Positions 15,838-26,970 of a stretch of DNA of 64,000 nt are shown piece after piece. The stretch spans positions 1 through 64,000 of the forward strand of contig CAYZQO010000024.1 of the NCBI GenBank assembly GCA_964480725.1, given 5' to 3'. This DNA comes from JAFGBI01 sp964480725 (lineage in GTDB: Bacteria; Myxococcota_A; Polyangia; Polyangiales; Polyangiaceae). Under the pieces are notes generated by a model that was not told the origin of the DNA, did not search any database, and saw only the letters and a program-made list of their open reading frames with translations. Position 1 is the stretch's first letter, and the number at the start of each line of letters is the position of its first letter. Position numbers and translations under genes: made by a program.

Positions 15838-18306
15838 CTACGGCGTCTCGGACGCGGTGGCGATGCGGGGGCTCGGTCCGTCTCGCTCGACCTGGCGGCG
15901 GTCCGGCTGGCTTCGCAGGTACACGGTGTACCGGTTGGGGATCCGGACGACCTGGGAGAAGCCTCGCCGGAGGAAGGCCGCTTGGGCGGGATTGGGCTTG
16001 GCCGCGGCCCCGACGACGACGGCGTCCACGACCAGGGCGTCGAGCCCGGCCGCGTCGGTGGGCGCCGGGGACTCGGGAGCGGCGTACTGGTGCTGGGTCT
16101 CCAGGACGTGCTCCATCGTATTCAGCCGCTCGATGGGGAAGACGCCGCTCCCATAGCCGACCAGGTCGAGGGTCAGGACCCGGTACGGGGGCTCGACCGG
16201 GGGCGGCTCCTCGGGCAGCCGGTGCAGCCGCAGGGCGCCGGTCGTCAGCATGGGCGGCCCCAGCCCGCGCACGAACGCCTGGAAGACCACCTCGCCCTGG
16301 ATCGAGGCGTCGAAGCGCTCGGCGGGGGCGTAGAGGAGGTGGGAGATGCCGTGCCTCCGATAGAGCTCGTGCACCTCCCGCGCGTTGTGAACGTCCGCAT
16401 AGCTGATGAGCCCCTGAAAGCCCGCCCAATCCAGCACCAACTCCCGATCCACACCGAGGCTCGAGTGGCTCATGTGCAGCAGGACCTTGGCGTCTGGGGG
16501 GAGCGCCTTGCCGACGGCGACGTAAGGCGCGCGGTAACCGTCGAAGCGGGTCTTGGCGTGGCCGCGGTAACCGCTGGTGATGAGCTCGAGGGCGTCCTCG
16601 AGCCGGCCCTGACTCGAGAAGAACAGCGCGTCCGCGCCCCAAATAGCCTGGAAGAGCACGAGCGGCGCGATCGCGAAGCGCGCGAACTGGCCGAGCCGCA
16701 GGATCCCCACCAGGAGCGCCGCCGTCGTCGCCACCAGGATGGGCAGGAAGACCTGGAGATTGCGATCGACGTTGTAGGTCAGTCCCCAGAGGACCAACGC
16801 GCCGAGCCCGACGGAAGCGCCGAGCAGGACGTGGCGCCGCTCCCGCACGAAGAGCAGCCCCGGCAGCAGCAAGGTGAACAGCGAGCCGAACACCGGCAGG
16901 TCCTTGGCGAAGGAGTAATGCGGGTGAAACGAGAAGGTGAACGCGAGCTTCACCGCGTGACCCAGGCGCCTCAGCCAGGTGCCCTGGGGCACCCAGTTCT
17001 GGTCGACGAACATGTGGCTGAAGAGGTACGCGGCGCCCTCCACCTTGGGTCGGGTCCCGGGGAAGAGGTCCTGGGCGAAGGGATAGACGGGGTTATGGTA
17101 GAATAACCAGGCTCGCAAGAAGTGGGGCATCACCAGCAGCGCGAAGGCGACCCCGATCCACAGCGGCAGCCACCCGAGCGCACGGCGCTTCCTGGCGAGC
17201 GAAACCGGCGACCGCCGCAGCCGATAGTACGCGACCCCCCACCCACAACCCATTACGCCCAGCAGCGGCAGGATCCAGTACAGCGCCTGATACTTGGCGA
17301 GGAACCCGCCCGCCATGCAGAACGCCAGCGGCACCGCGCGGCGCCAACTGGGGTCCTGCAGCAGTCTGCCGGCCGCAACCAGACCAGGCAGCGAGAAGAA
17401 GGCGGCGATGTGATCGAGCGCCCCACCCAGGTTGTTGTCGTAGACGAAGATGGCGGGGAACAGATAGAAGGCGACCCACGAGCCGCGCAGCGTCTGGTCC
17501 TTGACCATGAAGCGCGTGGCCGCGGCGACCCCGGCCAGCGTCCAGAGAACCAGGCTGAACTCCTGGTGCAGCGCCAGCATCCAGCGCAACGCCGGGTGCG
17601 GGAGCCCGGGGACGCTGAACACCCAGGTGCGCAGCAGGGTGGCCAGCTGCGGCACGTTCTTGTTGTAGTCGCCGGGGAAGGCGACCATGCGCCCGGCGCG
17701 GGCGTAGTCCTGCGGCGCGGTCAGGTGACACCAGGCCGCGTCGTAGTTGACGGAGTCGGGGGTGAGGGCGCCGAGATAGAGCAGCAGCGTGAGCGCGCCG
17801 CCAAGCGCCCAGAGCAGAAGGACCGACACGCTGGCGGGCGCTGCTGCCGCCGCCTCTTCACGCCAGCGGCGCCACCAACGCCGAAGCTCCGGGGCCCCCA
17901 CGGCGCTCAGCCCGCAGGCGAGGCCGAGCGAGCACCAGGGCCCGTAGAGCCCGAGCGCTCCCGCCAGGGCCATGAGCTCCGCGAACACGACCGCGCCCAC
18001 GGCCGTGCCGAGCACCGCACACTCGAGGCTCGGCAACCCTCGCAGCCCGAGCCCGCAGCGCACCACCCAAGACCCGCTCGAGAACCAGGCCAGGTTGCAG
18101 AGCGCCGTGTACCCCCAGATCGTCAGCAGCGGCCACGCGAGCCAGTCGCCGACCGGATACTGGCTGTGCGCCGTGCGCGCGTAGACGAACAGACCCGCTG
18201 CGCTCGTCGCCGCCACCAACGCGATGGCGAGCGGACGGGGCAACGGACGCCGGATCCCCTCGCCCAGGCGCGGCAGGATGCTCGAGTGCACATGCGGCTC
18301 GGGCAT
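15838..18306 (-). CDS. Polytopic membrane protein, GT-C glycosyltransferase-like
   Basis: 822 residues. About 12 hydrophobic segments between residues 25 and 540, then a soluble C-terminal domain of roughly 250 residues. After the second helix pair the loop TPDSVNYDAAWCHLTAPQDYARAGRMV carries the acidic residues expected in the first periplasmic loop of GT-C enzymes (ArnT/PMT type), followed by FPGDYNKNVPQLATLLRTWVFSV. LYNPVYPF-like wording (FYHNPVYPFAQDLF) also occurs in this class. Such enzymes move sugars from lipid carriers to envelope molecules. Substrate and donor are not deducible and the family call is by fold resemblance only. Confidence 0.65.
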   Translation of the reverse strand: MPEPHVHSSILPRLGEGIRRPLPRPLAIALVAATSAAGLFVYARTAHSQYPVGDWLAWPLLTIWGYTALCNLAWFSSGSWVVRCGLGLRGLPSLECAVLGTAVGAVVFAELMALAGALGLYGPWCSLGLACGLSAVGAPELRRWWRRWREEAAAAAPASVSVLLLWALGGALTLLLYLGALTPDSVNYDAAWCHLTAPQDYARAGRMVAFPGDYNKNVPQLATLLRTWVFSVPGLPHPALRWMLALHQEFSLVLWTLAGVAAATRFMVKDQTLRGSWVAFYLFPAIFVYDNNLGGALDHIAAFFSLPGLVAAGRLLQDPSWRRAVPLAFCMAGGFLAKYQALYWILPLLGVMGCGWGVAYYRLRRSPVSLARKRRALGWLPLWIGVAFALLVMPHFLRAWLFYHNPVYPFAQDLFPGTRPKVEGAAYLFSHMFVDQNWVPQGTWLRRLGHAVKLAFTFSFHPHYSFAKDLPVFGSLFTLLLPGLLFVRERRHVLLGASVGLGALVLWGLTYNVDRNLQVFLPILVATTAALLVGILRLGQFARFAIAPLVLFQAIWGADALFFSSQGRLEDALELITSGYRGHAKTRFDGYRAPYVAVGKALPPDAKVLLHMSHSSLGVDRELVLDWAGFQGLISYADVHNAREVHELYRRHGISHLLYAPAERFDASIQGEVVFQAFVRGLGPPMLTTGALRLHRLPEEPPPVEPPYRVLTLDLVGYGSGVFPIERLNTMEHVLETQHQYAAPESPAPTDAAGLDALVVDAVVVGAAAKPNPAQAAFLRRGFSQVVRIPNRYTVYLRSQPDRRQVERDGPSPRIATASETP

Positions 18307-18416
18307 TCGGGAGATCTAGCCGATTGTCAGCCATGGGCAATGGGTCGCGCCTGACTTCCCAATCTCTCAGACTCGGTGTGAATCGCGTCCTCTTTGACCG
18401 TGGACAATGGACCGAA

Positions 18417-18437
18417 GGGGCGATGAGCCCCGTTTTT
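18417..18437 (+). terminator. Intrinsic terminator with no recognised upstream gene
   Basis: GGGGC (18417-18421), loop GATGA, GCCCC (18427-18431), then GTTTTT. The T-run is on the plus strand, whereas both neighbouring genes are on the minus strand, so it may end an unannotated plus-strand small RNA beginning somewhere after about 18310. Confidence 0.5.
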
Positions 18438-18487
18438 GAGCGCCCACTGCCCGAATCACCCTCGAAGCGGAAACACACCGTTGGATC

Positions 18488-18519
18488 TTGCCACTGCCGA
18501 TCTCCCGGTTCAGTGGCAA
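18488..18519. repeat. Inverted repeat, 9-bp arms
   Basis: TTGCCACTG and CAGTGGCAA are exact reverse complements separated by 14 nt that themselves contain CCGATCTCCCGG. Possible operator or RNA hairpin in the leader of the glycosyltransferase-like gene. Confidence 0.5.
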
Positions 18520-18690
18520 ATCGGGATCCGGGTGCCATTGCACTGACAGCCCCCTCGTAACGAGGGAAGGAGGATGGCTCCGGAACCCGTCCCGGTGGGC
18601 CGTCGCGACCGGACTCGTGGGCGCGGGTCGACGACGCACGCGGGGGCAGTCGGCGGCGAGGCGAGTTGCGCGCACGCGGGCGCCGCAGCC

Positions 18691-20619
<1,929 letters not shown>

Positions 20620-21045
20620 GGGGTGGCCCGGCGCGGGCGATAGCGCGTCACGGGGCGCGTGCCAACCCACGGAGCGTCGTGTTATGGGAGCCTCCCGTCC
20701 GGCGACCATCGTCGATCCGAAGACGGGGCACGGGCGCCAGCGCGCCCCCGGATGGGGCGACCTGTGCACCGCCTGCGATTGCTGCGAACGAAACCCCAGC
20801 GGCACGGGGTGGTCTGGATCGCGCCGGATGGCTTGCCTGGAGTGGCCGGAGGGACGGGGCCGCTCGTTGCGCTAGCCCCGTTCGCCCTGCCGACCGAATC
20901 GCGCTCCGCCGCGGGGTCGGGCAAGCGAGAGATGGGCGCCACGACCCGCGGCCTCCGCGCCATCGACTCCAGCGTGACCGCCTCGAGCCCCCGGCGCGCT
21001 CCTCCTCCCTCCCCAGGTCCGCCTCGGCGGGCGCGGTGAGGCCCT
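20620..21045. other. Intergenic region without a supported gene
   Basis: 426 bp. Frames open on both strands (for example plus strand 20659-21039) but they are Arg/Pro-rich, have no start signals and match nothing recognised. No strong hairpin or promoter was seen. Confidence 0.5.
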
Positions 21046-21540
21046 TCAGTCGATCGGCTCGATCCGGATGTCTTGGATCGGCTCACCGTATTTGCCACAC
21101 CAGGTGCCCTTGGTTTCGAGGGTGACGGTCACCGTGGACGCGAAGGGCCCTTCCAGCTCACCTCGTTCGAGGCGGATCACGTAGCCGTCCCGCGGCGGAT
21201 CGTCGTCGCCGACGATCTCGAGGCCACCGATTGCGCTGGTGGGTGGGCTGGCGCCGCCTGCCCCAGCCGATCCGGCCTGCGACCCGACCGCGACGACTTC
21301 CACCCCACCCGCCACCTCGACGGTCGCTCGGGTGTAGCGGGCGGGTGACAGGCGGATTCGGATCTGGTGTGAGAGGTCGTCGGGACCAAACTCGACGTCC
21401 CGGGACGCAGTCAGAAAGAAGGAGTCGGTGCAGTCGCACTGTACCGTTCCGAGCAGCGCCAGCGCGCTCGCCACCGTCATCGCTTCCACGACGACGAGAT
21501 GCGCCCACGGCCCGAGAGAGCGAGGCGGCTGGCTCCTCAT
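21046..21540 (-). CDS. Hypothetical secreted or membrane-attached protein
   Basis: 164 residues from ATG 21540, which overlaps the stop of the gene upstream as ATGA. A hydrophobic N-terminal segment (AHLVVVEAMTVASALALLGTV) is followed by QCDCTDSFFL, so either a lipoprotein-like or a cleaved signal. The rest looks like a beta-sandwich: VEFGPDDLSHQIRIRLSPARYTRATVEVAGG and FASTVTVTLETKGTWCGKY. No family recognised. Coupling to the beta-barrel-like gene upstream suggests a shared envelope role. Confidence 0.55.
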   Translation of the reverse strand: MRSQPPRSLGPWAHLVVVEAMTVASALALLGTVQCDCTDSFFLTASRDVEFGPDDLSHQIRIRLSPARYTRATVEVAGGVEVVAVGSQAGSAGAGGASPPTSAIGGLEIVGDDDPPRDGYVIRLERGELEGPFASTVTVTLETKGTWCGKYGEPIQDIRIEPID

Positions 21541-22292
21541 CGCGAGATCTCTGCCCGGAACTCCAGCCCCAGAGCGAGCGTCGCCCGCGCCATCGAAGCG
21601 ACCTCCCGGTACGTGGCCATCTCGAAGCCATACTCGCCGGAGAGGAGGGACGTGGCGGCGAGGTGGCTGCCCAGCTGGAGCCGACCCCCGAACGTCGCCC
21701 GAAGGACTGGCAGCGTGGTCATGCCGGAGAACCGACCTCGAAGGCTCGTACCCTCGACCGTCCCGCGCTCGACGACGCGCAGGACACCGACGTCGAAGCC
21801 GAACAAGATCATGCGTCGCCACAACTGGATCTCGGCGCCCGTCGTCACCATGTGCAGCGACGGGTCCTCGCGCATGACGTAACGGTCAACGTCAGTCTGC
21901 AGCACTCGCTCGTTCGGTTCCAGCGGCGCAGCAAAGGAGTAAGACAACCGGGGACCCCCAGCGAGTCCTGAATGAATCAGGAACAGGTAGCCCAAGTCCG
22001 CCTGGGCTCCGAACACCGCACGTCGATCCGTCGTGTCGATCGGGGCGGACAACGCCGCACCAGAGCGCTCCAAGTCCAGGGTGTAGTTGACGGGCCGCGT
22101 GCTCAGACTCGCAGTGCCGATTCCCCGAAGGAACAGCTCTGATCCAGGGGCATCAGCGGCCGCCGGTGCAGCCGTCGCCAGGGCTACCGCGACGCACCCC
22201 ACCTCATGGGCGTGGCGTGACCAGGTCCGGCGTGCGAGAGCCTTCCGCCATCGTTCGATCGCCCTCCGGAGACTTTCCCGACGCGCCCTCAT
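21537..22292 (-). CDS. Probable outer-membrane beta-barrel protein
   Basis: 251 residues from ATG 22292 (an in-frame GTG at 22346 would lengthen it). A long basic N-terminus leads to a signal segment VGCVAVALATAAPAAADA. The mature part alternates polar and hydrophobic residues in short strands (LGYLFLIHSGLAGGPRLSYSFA, IQLWRRMILFGFDVGVLRVV, ATLALGLEFRAEI), as expected of an 8 to 10-strand barrel. Family not identified. Its stop overlaps the start of the next gene by 4 nt (ATGA), implying coupled translation. Confidence 0.6.
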   Translation of the reverse strand: MRARRESLRRAIERWRKALARRTWSRHAHEVGCVAVALATAAPAAADAPGSELFLRGIGTASLSTRPVNYTLDLERSGAALSAPIDTTDRRAVFGAQADLGYLFLIHSGLAGGPRLSYSFAAPLEPNERVLQTDVDRYVMREDPSLHMVTTGAEIQLWRRMILFGFDVGVLRVVERGTVEGTSLRGRFSGMTTLPVLRATFGGRLQLGSHLAATSLLSGEYGFEMATYREVASMARATLALGLEFRAEISR

Positions 22293-22949
22293 CCACCGAG
22301 AAGGATACGCGTCGGAACGAGCTGCGCCATGCGCGAGAGCCTCCACTCGCGCCGGTTCACGCCCTCCAACCGCATTACCGGGCTAGTTCCGGAAGGGCGC
22401 GCAGCCTACGACCGCCAGCGCCATGAGCCAAGGGCAAGGCTCCGCTGGACCGCGCACGATCGCTGTCTCGCTCGCGCGATGGGGCGGTTGGTGAAATCAG
22501 GGCGGCGACTGCAGTCGGCGCGGGCCCCCCGCGCCGCGGGGAGCGGCGCTTGGGGGGCCGGCCGCGCGCAGCGGAGCGAGCACGGCCGCGTGCCCCAGGG
22601 TCCGGCGCGGGGGGCAGCCAAGGCAGCACGTTCCAATCGGCGCGGAGCGTGCCGGGGCCGGGACGTCCGCTGCCGAGCGCCGGTGACGGGCTGAGCGCGC
22701 CCTGGCGGAGGACCCCTGGCACTTCACGGGGCCCTCGGGTCCATCGACGAGCACTTCACAGGGCTCTCAGGTCCATCGACGGGGAGGAGCGCGCCCGGAT
22801 CTTGTCCGTCCGTGCCCGTCGCGGCAATCGCCGACAAGAATCTGCCCTCGCACGGCGCCCCGACGGACCTGAGCGCGCGGTGAAGCGGCCCCGACGGACC
22901 TGAGCGCGCGGTGAAGCCGCCTTCCCCAGCGAACGGACCGGCGCCTCGC
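22293..22949. other. 657-bp intergenic region with two inverted pairs of repeats
   Basis: No supported gene; open frames are Arg/Gly-rich shadows. It carries four copies of a 24-nt motif (see 22722-22916) and a CTTGTC...GACAAG inverted repeat around 22800-22837. It must also contain the promoter of the minus-strand beta-barrel operon that starts at 22292. Confidence 0.6.
22722..22916. repeat. Four copies of a 24-nt motif as two tandem pairs in opposite orientation
   Basis: Plus-strand copies at 22862-22885 and 22893-22916 (31-nt period) read GACGGACCTGAG then GCGCGCGGTGAAG. Minus-strand copies at 22722-22745 and 22754-22777 (32-nt period) read GATGGACC, then C or T, then GAG and end GTGAAG. 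GGACC, GAG and GTGAAG are kept in all four, while variable positions are scattered. The pairs face each other across 84 nt. Confidence 0.7.
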
Positions 22950-24326
22950 CTACTCGGCGTAGAACACGCCCTTCAGATCCTCGGTGCTCGAGATGGGGAC
23001 CCCGTCCTTGATCGAGGTGGCGCGGAACTGGTAGTACATGCCCGGCTCGAGGGGGCCGGGGAACTCGGCGGTGACCGGCGCGCCGCCGCCCGCGTCCACT
23101 GCGGTCCCCTCCCAGGCCAGGTTGCCGAGCGCGTCGTAGACGACGACCGCGTACTCGTCCTCGCTGGAGTCGTCTTCCCAGGTGAGGGTCACCGGCGCCC
23201 CGGACACCGCCTCGGCGCCGTCGGCTCCGGGCGAGAGGACGGCCAGCGCGCCGGTGATCTTGAACCCGGTGACGGAGACGTCCCCGCCGGCGACGGTGAT
23301 GTGTTGGATCTCGGTGCCGCCGATGGAGGTGTCCGGATCTCGCACCAGGTCGTCGTTCTCGAAGGCGGCGAGGACGACGTAGTCCCCGTCCGGCACGCCG
23401 GTGAGCGACCAGGTGTTGCCCACGTCGCCCGCCCGGAACCCGGGCGGGGCCTCGCCGGTGATGGTGTCCTCGTCGAACGTCTCCTCCACCACCAGGATGA
23501 CCGAGGTGAGATCGCCGTCGCCCGGGTTGACCAGGTTGATGTCGCCGCTCACCACCGCGGTCGCGTCGCCGGCGGCCGCGAGCACCACGCCCCCGGTCGT
23601 CTCGCCCGTCTCGACGTCCACCGTCTCGGGGGCGTAGTTCGCACCCAGCCGGTACGCCTGCACCGTCACCGTGCCCTCGGGCACGTTGAAGACGGTGAAG
23701 GAGCCGTCCGCATCGGCGACCGCGCTCGCGCCGCCCGCGACGACGAAGGTGCCGCTGACCGCCTCGCCCGTCACCTCCCCGGAGATCGCGCCGAGCCCCG
23801 CCGTGCTCTCTAGCGCGATCAACCCCACCTCGGTGGTCGCGTTGTCCACCACCCGATCGGCCTCGGAGAGGCCGTTCACGTCGAGGGGGATCGCCTCCCG
23901 CGGCGGGCGCGGGAAGGTGAGGAAGCCGGCCGCGTCGGCGCGCAGGGTGTAGAGCGTGTCGGCGGCGAGGGTACCGTCGGGATTGCGCGGCGCGGGCACG
24001 GCCACCGAGTAGGCGCCGTCGCCATCGGTGACCGCGACCCCGGAGACGGCCGCGCCGTTGGCGTCCTGCACGACCACGCGGGCGCCCTCGATGGGCGCGG
24101 CGTCGGCCGTGTCGAACACGGTGCCGGAGACGGTCACCGGATCGAAGCAGCCCACCGTGCCGCCGACCACCTCCTCGCAGACCCGCCCGTCGAGGCAGCC
24201 CGCGTCGTCGTCGAGCGAGCAGTCGGGATCCTCCACCGGGGGCGGCTCGTCGTCGTGACAGGCCCCGCCCGCGAACGCGAGCGCCAGCGGCAGGGCGAGC
24301 CCTACCATGGTTCGTCGCCAGGTCAT
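22950..24326 (-). CDS. Lipoprotein with carboxypeptidase-regulatory-like beta-sandwich repeats
   Basis: 458 residues from ATG 24326, preceded by AAGGAGG. Signal ends ALAFAGGAC (lipobox), followed by a short Cys-bearing head (PDCSLDDDAGCLDGRVCEEVVGGTVGC). Three or four segments of the CarboxypepD_reg type follow: VSGTVFDTADAAPIEGARVVV with DGDGAYSVAV, ISGEVTGEAVSGTFVVAGG with DADGSFTVFNVPEG, and a third before WSLTGVPDGDYVVLAA. The end has a fibronectin III-like segment (APVTLTWEDDSSEDEYAVVVYD). A cell-surface scaffold or adhesion role is plausible; no enzyme domain is seen. It lies 25 nt after the Cys-rich lipoprotein gene, likely one operon. Confidence 0.72.
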   Translation of the reverse strand: MTWRRTMVGLALPLALAFAGGACHDDEPPPVEDPDCSLDDDAGCLDGRVCEEVVGGTVGCFDPVTVSGTVFDTADAAPIEGARVVVQDANGAAVSGVAVTDGDGAYSVAVPAPRNPDGTLAADTLYTLRADAAGFLTFPRPPREAIPLDVNGLSEADRVVDNATTEVGLIALESTAGLGAISGEVTGEAVSGTFVVAGGASAVADADGSFTVFNVPEGTVTVQAYRLGANYAPETVDVETGETTGGVVLAAAGDATAVVSGDINLVNPGDGDLTSVILVVEETFDEDTITGEAPPGFRAGDVGNTWSLTGVPDGDYVVLAAFENDDLVRDPDTSIGGTEIQHITVAGGDVSVTGFKITGALAVLSPGADGAEAVSGAPVTLTWEDDSSEDEYAVVVYDALGNLAWEGTAVDAGGGAPVTAEFPGPLEPGMYYQFRATSIKDGVPISSTEDLKGVFYAE

Positions 24327-24351
24327 CTCGGACGCCTCCTTCCCCGGACGC

Positions 24352-26154
24352 TCAGTTGATGGGCGCCAGGCAGTAGCCGTTGATGCAGTCGACGTGGTTG
24401 GTCGCCGGGTCCCCGGTGTGGTTGCAGCAGTCCGCGTCGAGGGAGCACTGCTGGCCGTAGAGGGAGCAAGGGGTCGTCCCGCCCGTGCCGCCGATGGACG
24501 GCGCGCCCGCGGCCGGGGTGCCGGCCCCGCCGCCCGTGCCGGGGGCCCCGCCCGCGCCGCCGGTGCCGTCGGGGGGCGGGATCTCGCCGCAGACGCCGAG
24601 CGTCGAGCCGACGGGCCTGACGCAGGGCAGGCCGGCGCAGCAGTCCGCGTCCACAGTACAGGTGCCGCCCTGATCGATGCAGACGCTCGCACCGCAGCGC
24701 AGGATCCCCTCCTCGTCGGGGACGCAAGGCATCTGATCGCAGCAGTCGGCCGCCGTGGCGCAAGTGTCGCCGACGATACGGCACTCACTGAGCCCGTTGC
24801 AGCGCGGCACGCCGAACGGATCGAGCAGGCACGACTCGCAAGCGTCGCCCTCGACGGCGCCGGACTGACAGAGGAAGCTGGTGCCGCCGCAGACCAGCTC
24901 ACCGGCCGCGTTCGGCGCGCAGCGCCCCGACTCCCCGGTGGCGCCGCAGCAGTTGTTGCGCGACGAAGAGCTGGAGCAGACGTAGTCCTTGTAGTGGCAG
25001 ACGTTGCCCTGGGGGCTGCAGCCGGTGGGGCTCCGGCAGATCCCCACCGCGTCGTCGGGGGAGGCCTTGAGACAGGTCACGTTGCCCTCGCCCGGCAGCC
25101 CGGTGCCGTCGACGCCGCAGCAGTCCGTGTCCGCGCGGCACAGATCGCCCATCACGCGGCAGCCCCGCGCGGGCTGACAGATCATCACGCCGGTGAGCGC
25201 GTTGGGGGCGCAGACGCGGCTGCAGCAGCCGCCGCAGTCGTTGCAGAGCATGCCCTCCACGGTGTCGCAGTTGGCCGAGCCGACGTCGATCGCGCCGCAG
25301 GTGCCGACGCCGTTGTCCCCGAGCACGCAATCGGCCGTGCAGCACTCCCCCGACGACCGACAGATGTCTCCCACCTGCACGCAGAACGAGCCGCCCCGCG
25401 AGCAGGTGCCATCCTCGCCGCAGAGGCCCGAGCAGCATTGGGTGGAGTTGGGCCCCACGTCCGTGCAGGGGTTACCCGCCGTCTTGCAGCTCGTGTTGAG
25501 CGGGACACAAGCGCCGTCCGTGCCGCAGGTGCCACTGCAGCAGGCGCCGTCCTCGGCGCAGGCGTCGCCGTCCGCGGTGCAGGCGTCAGCGCTGCACTCG
25601 GAATCGACGCAGCTCAGGTTGCAGCAGTCGGTCGAGGTGCCGCAGCTCGCGCCCGGTCGTCCACACTCGATGACCCGAGAGCTGCAGACGCCGTCGGTGC
25701 AGAGCCCGCTGCAGCAGTCGCCGCCCCGCTCACACGCGTCGCCGAACAGGCCGCAGTCGAGCTGGAAGATGGGGTCGATGCTGGCGCCCGCCGCGCCGCC
25801 GTTCGGGGTGCCGGCGACCGACGGCACGCCCGCCGTCACCGGGGCGCCCGCCGCCCCACCCGGCGCGACCGCGCCCGCCACGCCAGCCGCCGCCAGGGCC
25901 CCCGCCGCGCCGCCCTCAGTGGGCGCTCCACCCTGGGCGGCCCCGCCCGGGTCCGCTCCGCCCGGCGTGGCCCCTCCCGTCCGGGCGCCACCCGTCTGCT
26001 GGCCACCCGTCGCTGACGCGCCGCCTTCGTCACCAGCACCGCCGCCGAGCCCCGTCGTGCCCCCGCCACCCCCGCCACCATCGTCCTTCGAACAGGCGCC
26101 GGTCAGCGCCATCCCCACCACCAAGGCCATCGCGACGGATCCGAGCTTTCTCAT
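24352..26154 (-). CDS. Large Cys-rich secreted lipoprotein with repeated C-C modules
   Basis: 600 residues from ATG 26154 with AAGGAG 8 nt upstream. Lipobox MALTGAC is followed by about 110 residues of Gly/Ala/Thr linker. From about residue 130 to the end there are roughly ten Cys-rich modules of the form C-x(5-7)-C-x(4-6)-CC-x(3-4)-C-x(4-6)-C, such as CGLFGDACERGGDCCSGLC and CGRPGASCGTSTDCCNLSC. The double Cys spacing resembles dickkopf or knottin-like folds. A second Gly/Ala linker precedes the last module. Disulfide-rich surface or matrix protein is inferred. It is divergent from the ECF sigma operon. Confidence 0.75.
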   Translation of the reverse strand: MRKLGSVAMALVVGMALTGACSKDDGGGGGGGTTGLGGGAGDEGGASATGGQQTGGARTGGATPGGADPGGAAQGGAPTEGGAAGALAAAGVAGAVAPGGAAGAPVTAGVPSVAGTPNGGAAGASIDPIFQLDCGLFGDACERGGDCCSGLCTDGVCSSRVIECGRPGASCGTSTDCCNLSCVDSECSADACTADGDACAEDGACCSGTCGTDGACVPLNTSCKTAGNPCTDVGPNSTQCCSGLCGEDGTCSRGGSFCVQVGDICRSSGECCTADCVLGDNGVGTCGAIDVGSANCDTVEGMLCNDCGGCCSRVCAPNALTGVMICQPARGCRVMGDLCRADTDCCGVDGTGLPGEGNVTCLKASPDDAVGICRSPTGCSPQGNVCHYKDYVCSSSSSRNNCCGATGESGRCAPNAAGELVCGGTSFLCQSGAVEGDACESCLLDPFGVPRCNGLSECRIVGDTCATAADCCDQMPCVPDEEGILRCGASVCIDQGGTCTVDADCCAGLPCVRPVGSTLGVCGEIPPPDGTGGAGGAPGTGGGAGTPAAGAPSIGGTGGTTPCSLYGQQCSLDADCCNHTGDPATNHVDCINGYCLAPIN

Positions 26155-26249
26155 GGGGCACTCCTTCATCGACAGGGGCAGCGGACCTGTCCCGGCGGTG
26201 AGGGGAGGTTCCCGGGGGGGCCTCGCGGAGGCCAACTTTCTTTATCGGC

Positions 26250-26261
26250 CGGAAAATTCCG
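26250..26261. promoter_or_regulatory. Small inverted repeat in the divergent lipoprotein/sigma promoter region
   Basis: CGGAA-AA-TTCCG at 26250-26261 is a perfect 5-bp inverted repeat in the only AT-rich patch of the 165-bp space between the divergent starts at 26154 and 26320. It could be an operator; this is positional inference. Confidence 0.3.
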
Positions 26262-26319
26262 CCCGGGTGGCCGTCCCGGCGAAGTTCGTCGAGCCGTGAC
26301 GCCGGGGCTCGGGTACCTG

Positions 26320-26970
26320 ATGCTCGTGCGAGTGTCCGCCGAGCGCGAAGTCCCCGCCCCCTGCGCCGTCGTCCGGCGCCTACCGACGGCGCGCGATGAC
26401 GCGGCCCTCGTCGCCGGGGTGCGCGAGGGCGCCGACTGGGCGCGGGCGGAGCTGTTCGACCGCTACGCCCCCGACGTCGAGCGGGTGATCCGGCGCGTCC
26501 TCGGCCCCGAGCGCCACACCGAGATCGCCGACGTGGTCCACGACGCCTTCGTCCAGGCCCTCTCGGGGCTCGATCAGCTCCGCGACGCCGCCGCGCTCGG
26601 GGCGTGGCTGCGCAGCGTCGCCGCCAACACCGCCTGCAAGACCGTGCGAGCGCGGAGCCGGCGCCGGTGGCTGCGCTTCCTACCGCCCGAGGAGCTGCCG
26701 GAGGCGCCGACGCACGCCGATCCAGACGGGCAGGAGGCCTGCCGCCACACCTACCGCGTGCTCGACGCGATGCGGGCGGAGGACCGCGTGATCTTCGCGC
26801 TGCGCTACATCGATGGGCGCGAGCTGGCGGAGGTCGCGACGCTCTGCGACCTGTCGCTCTCCACCACCAAGCGCCGCCTCGAGCGCGCCGAGGCGCGCTT
26901 CCTGCGCGCGGCGCGCCGCGACCCGGTGCTGCTGCGCTGCCTCGAGGAGGGGAACCGATGGCGACCGTGA
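26320..26970 (+). CDS. ECF-type RNA polymerase sigma factor
   Basis: 216 residues from ATG 26320 (an in-frame GTG at 26296 also exists). Region 2: AELFDRYAPDVERVIRRVLG, then IADVVHDAFVQAL with the D-x-x-x-D-x-F core-binding pattern and LGAWLRSVAANTACKTVRARSRRR. Region 4: RYIDGRELAEVATLCDLSLSTTKRRLERAEARF, the helix-turn-helix for the -35 element. It overlaps the FecR-like gene by 13 nt, the usual sigma/regulator pairing in which the membrane FecR protein holds or activates the sigma. Targets are not proven; the nearby surface protein genes are candidates. Confidence 0.92.
   Translation: MLVRVSAEREVPAPCAVVRRLPTARDDAALVAGVREGADWARAELFDRYAPDVERVIRRVLGPERHTEIADVVHDAFVQALSGLDQLRDAAALGAWLRSVAANTACKTVRARSRRRWLRFLPPEELPEAPTHADPDGQEACRHTYRVLDAMRAEDRVIFALRYIDGRELAEVATLCDLSLSTTKRRLERAEARFLRAARRDPVLLRCLEEGNRWRP

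Larger units (their letters stand above)
18307..18690. other. 384-bp intergenic region with several hairpins
   Basis: No convincing protein gene. Besides the terminator at 18417-18437 it holds an inverted repeat TTGCCACTG (18488-18496) / CAGTGGCAA (18511-18519) and a compact hairpin CCCTCG-TAA-CGAGGG (18552-18566). It is visibly richer in A and T than the coding sequence around it. Both flanking genes are on the minus strand. Confidence 0.6.

Noticed and set aside
20659..21039. A plus-strand frame of 126 residues between the ABC-F and envelope genes
   Set aside because: Arg/Pro-rich, no ribosome site, no recognisable domain, and the opposite strand is open too.
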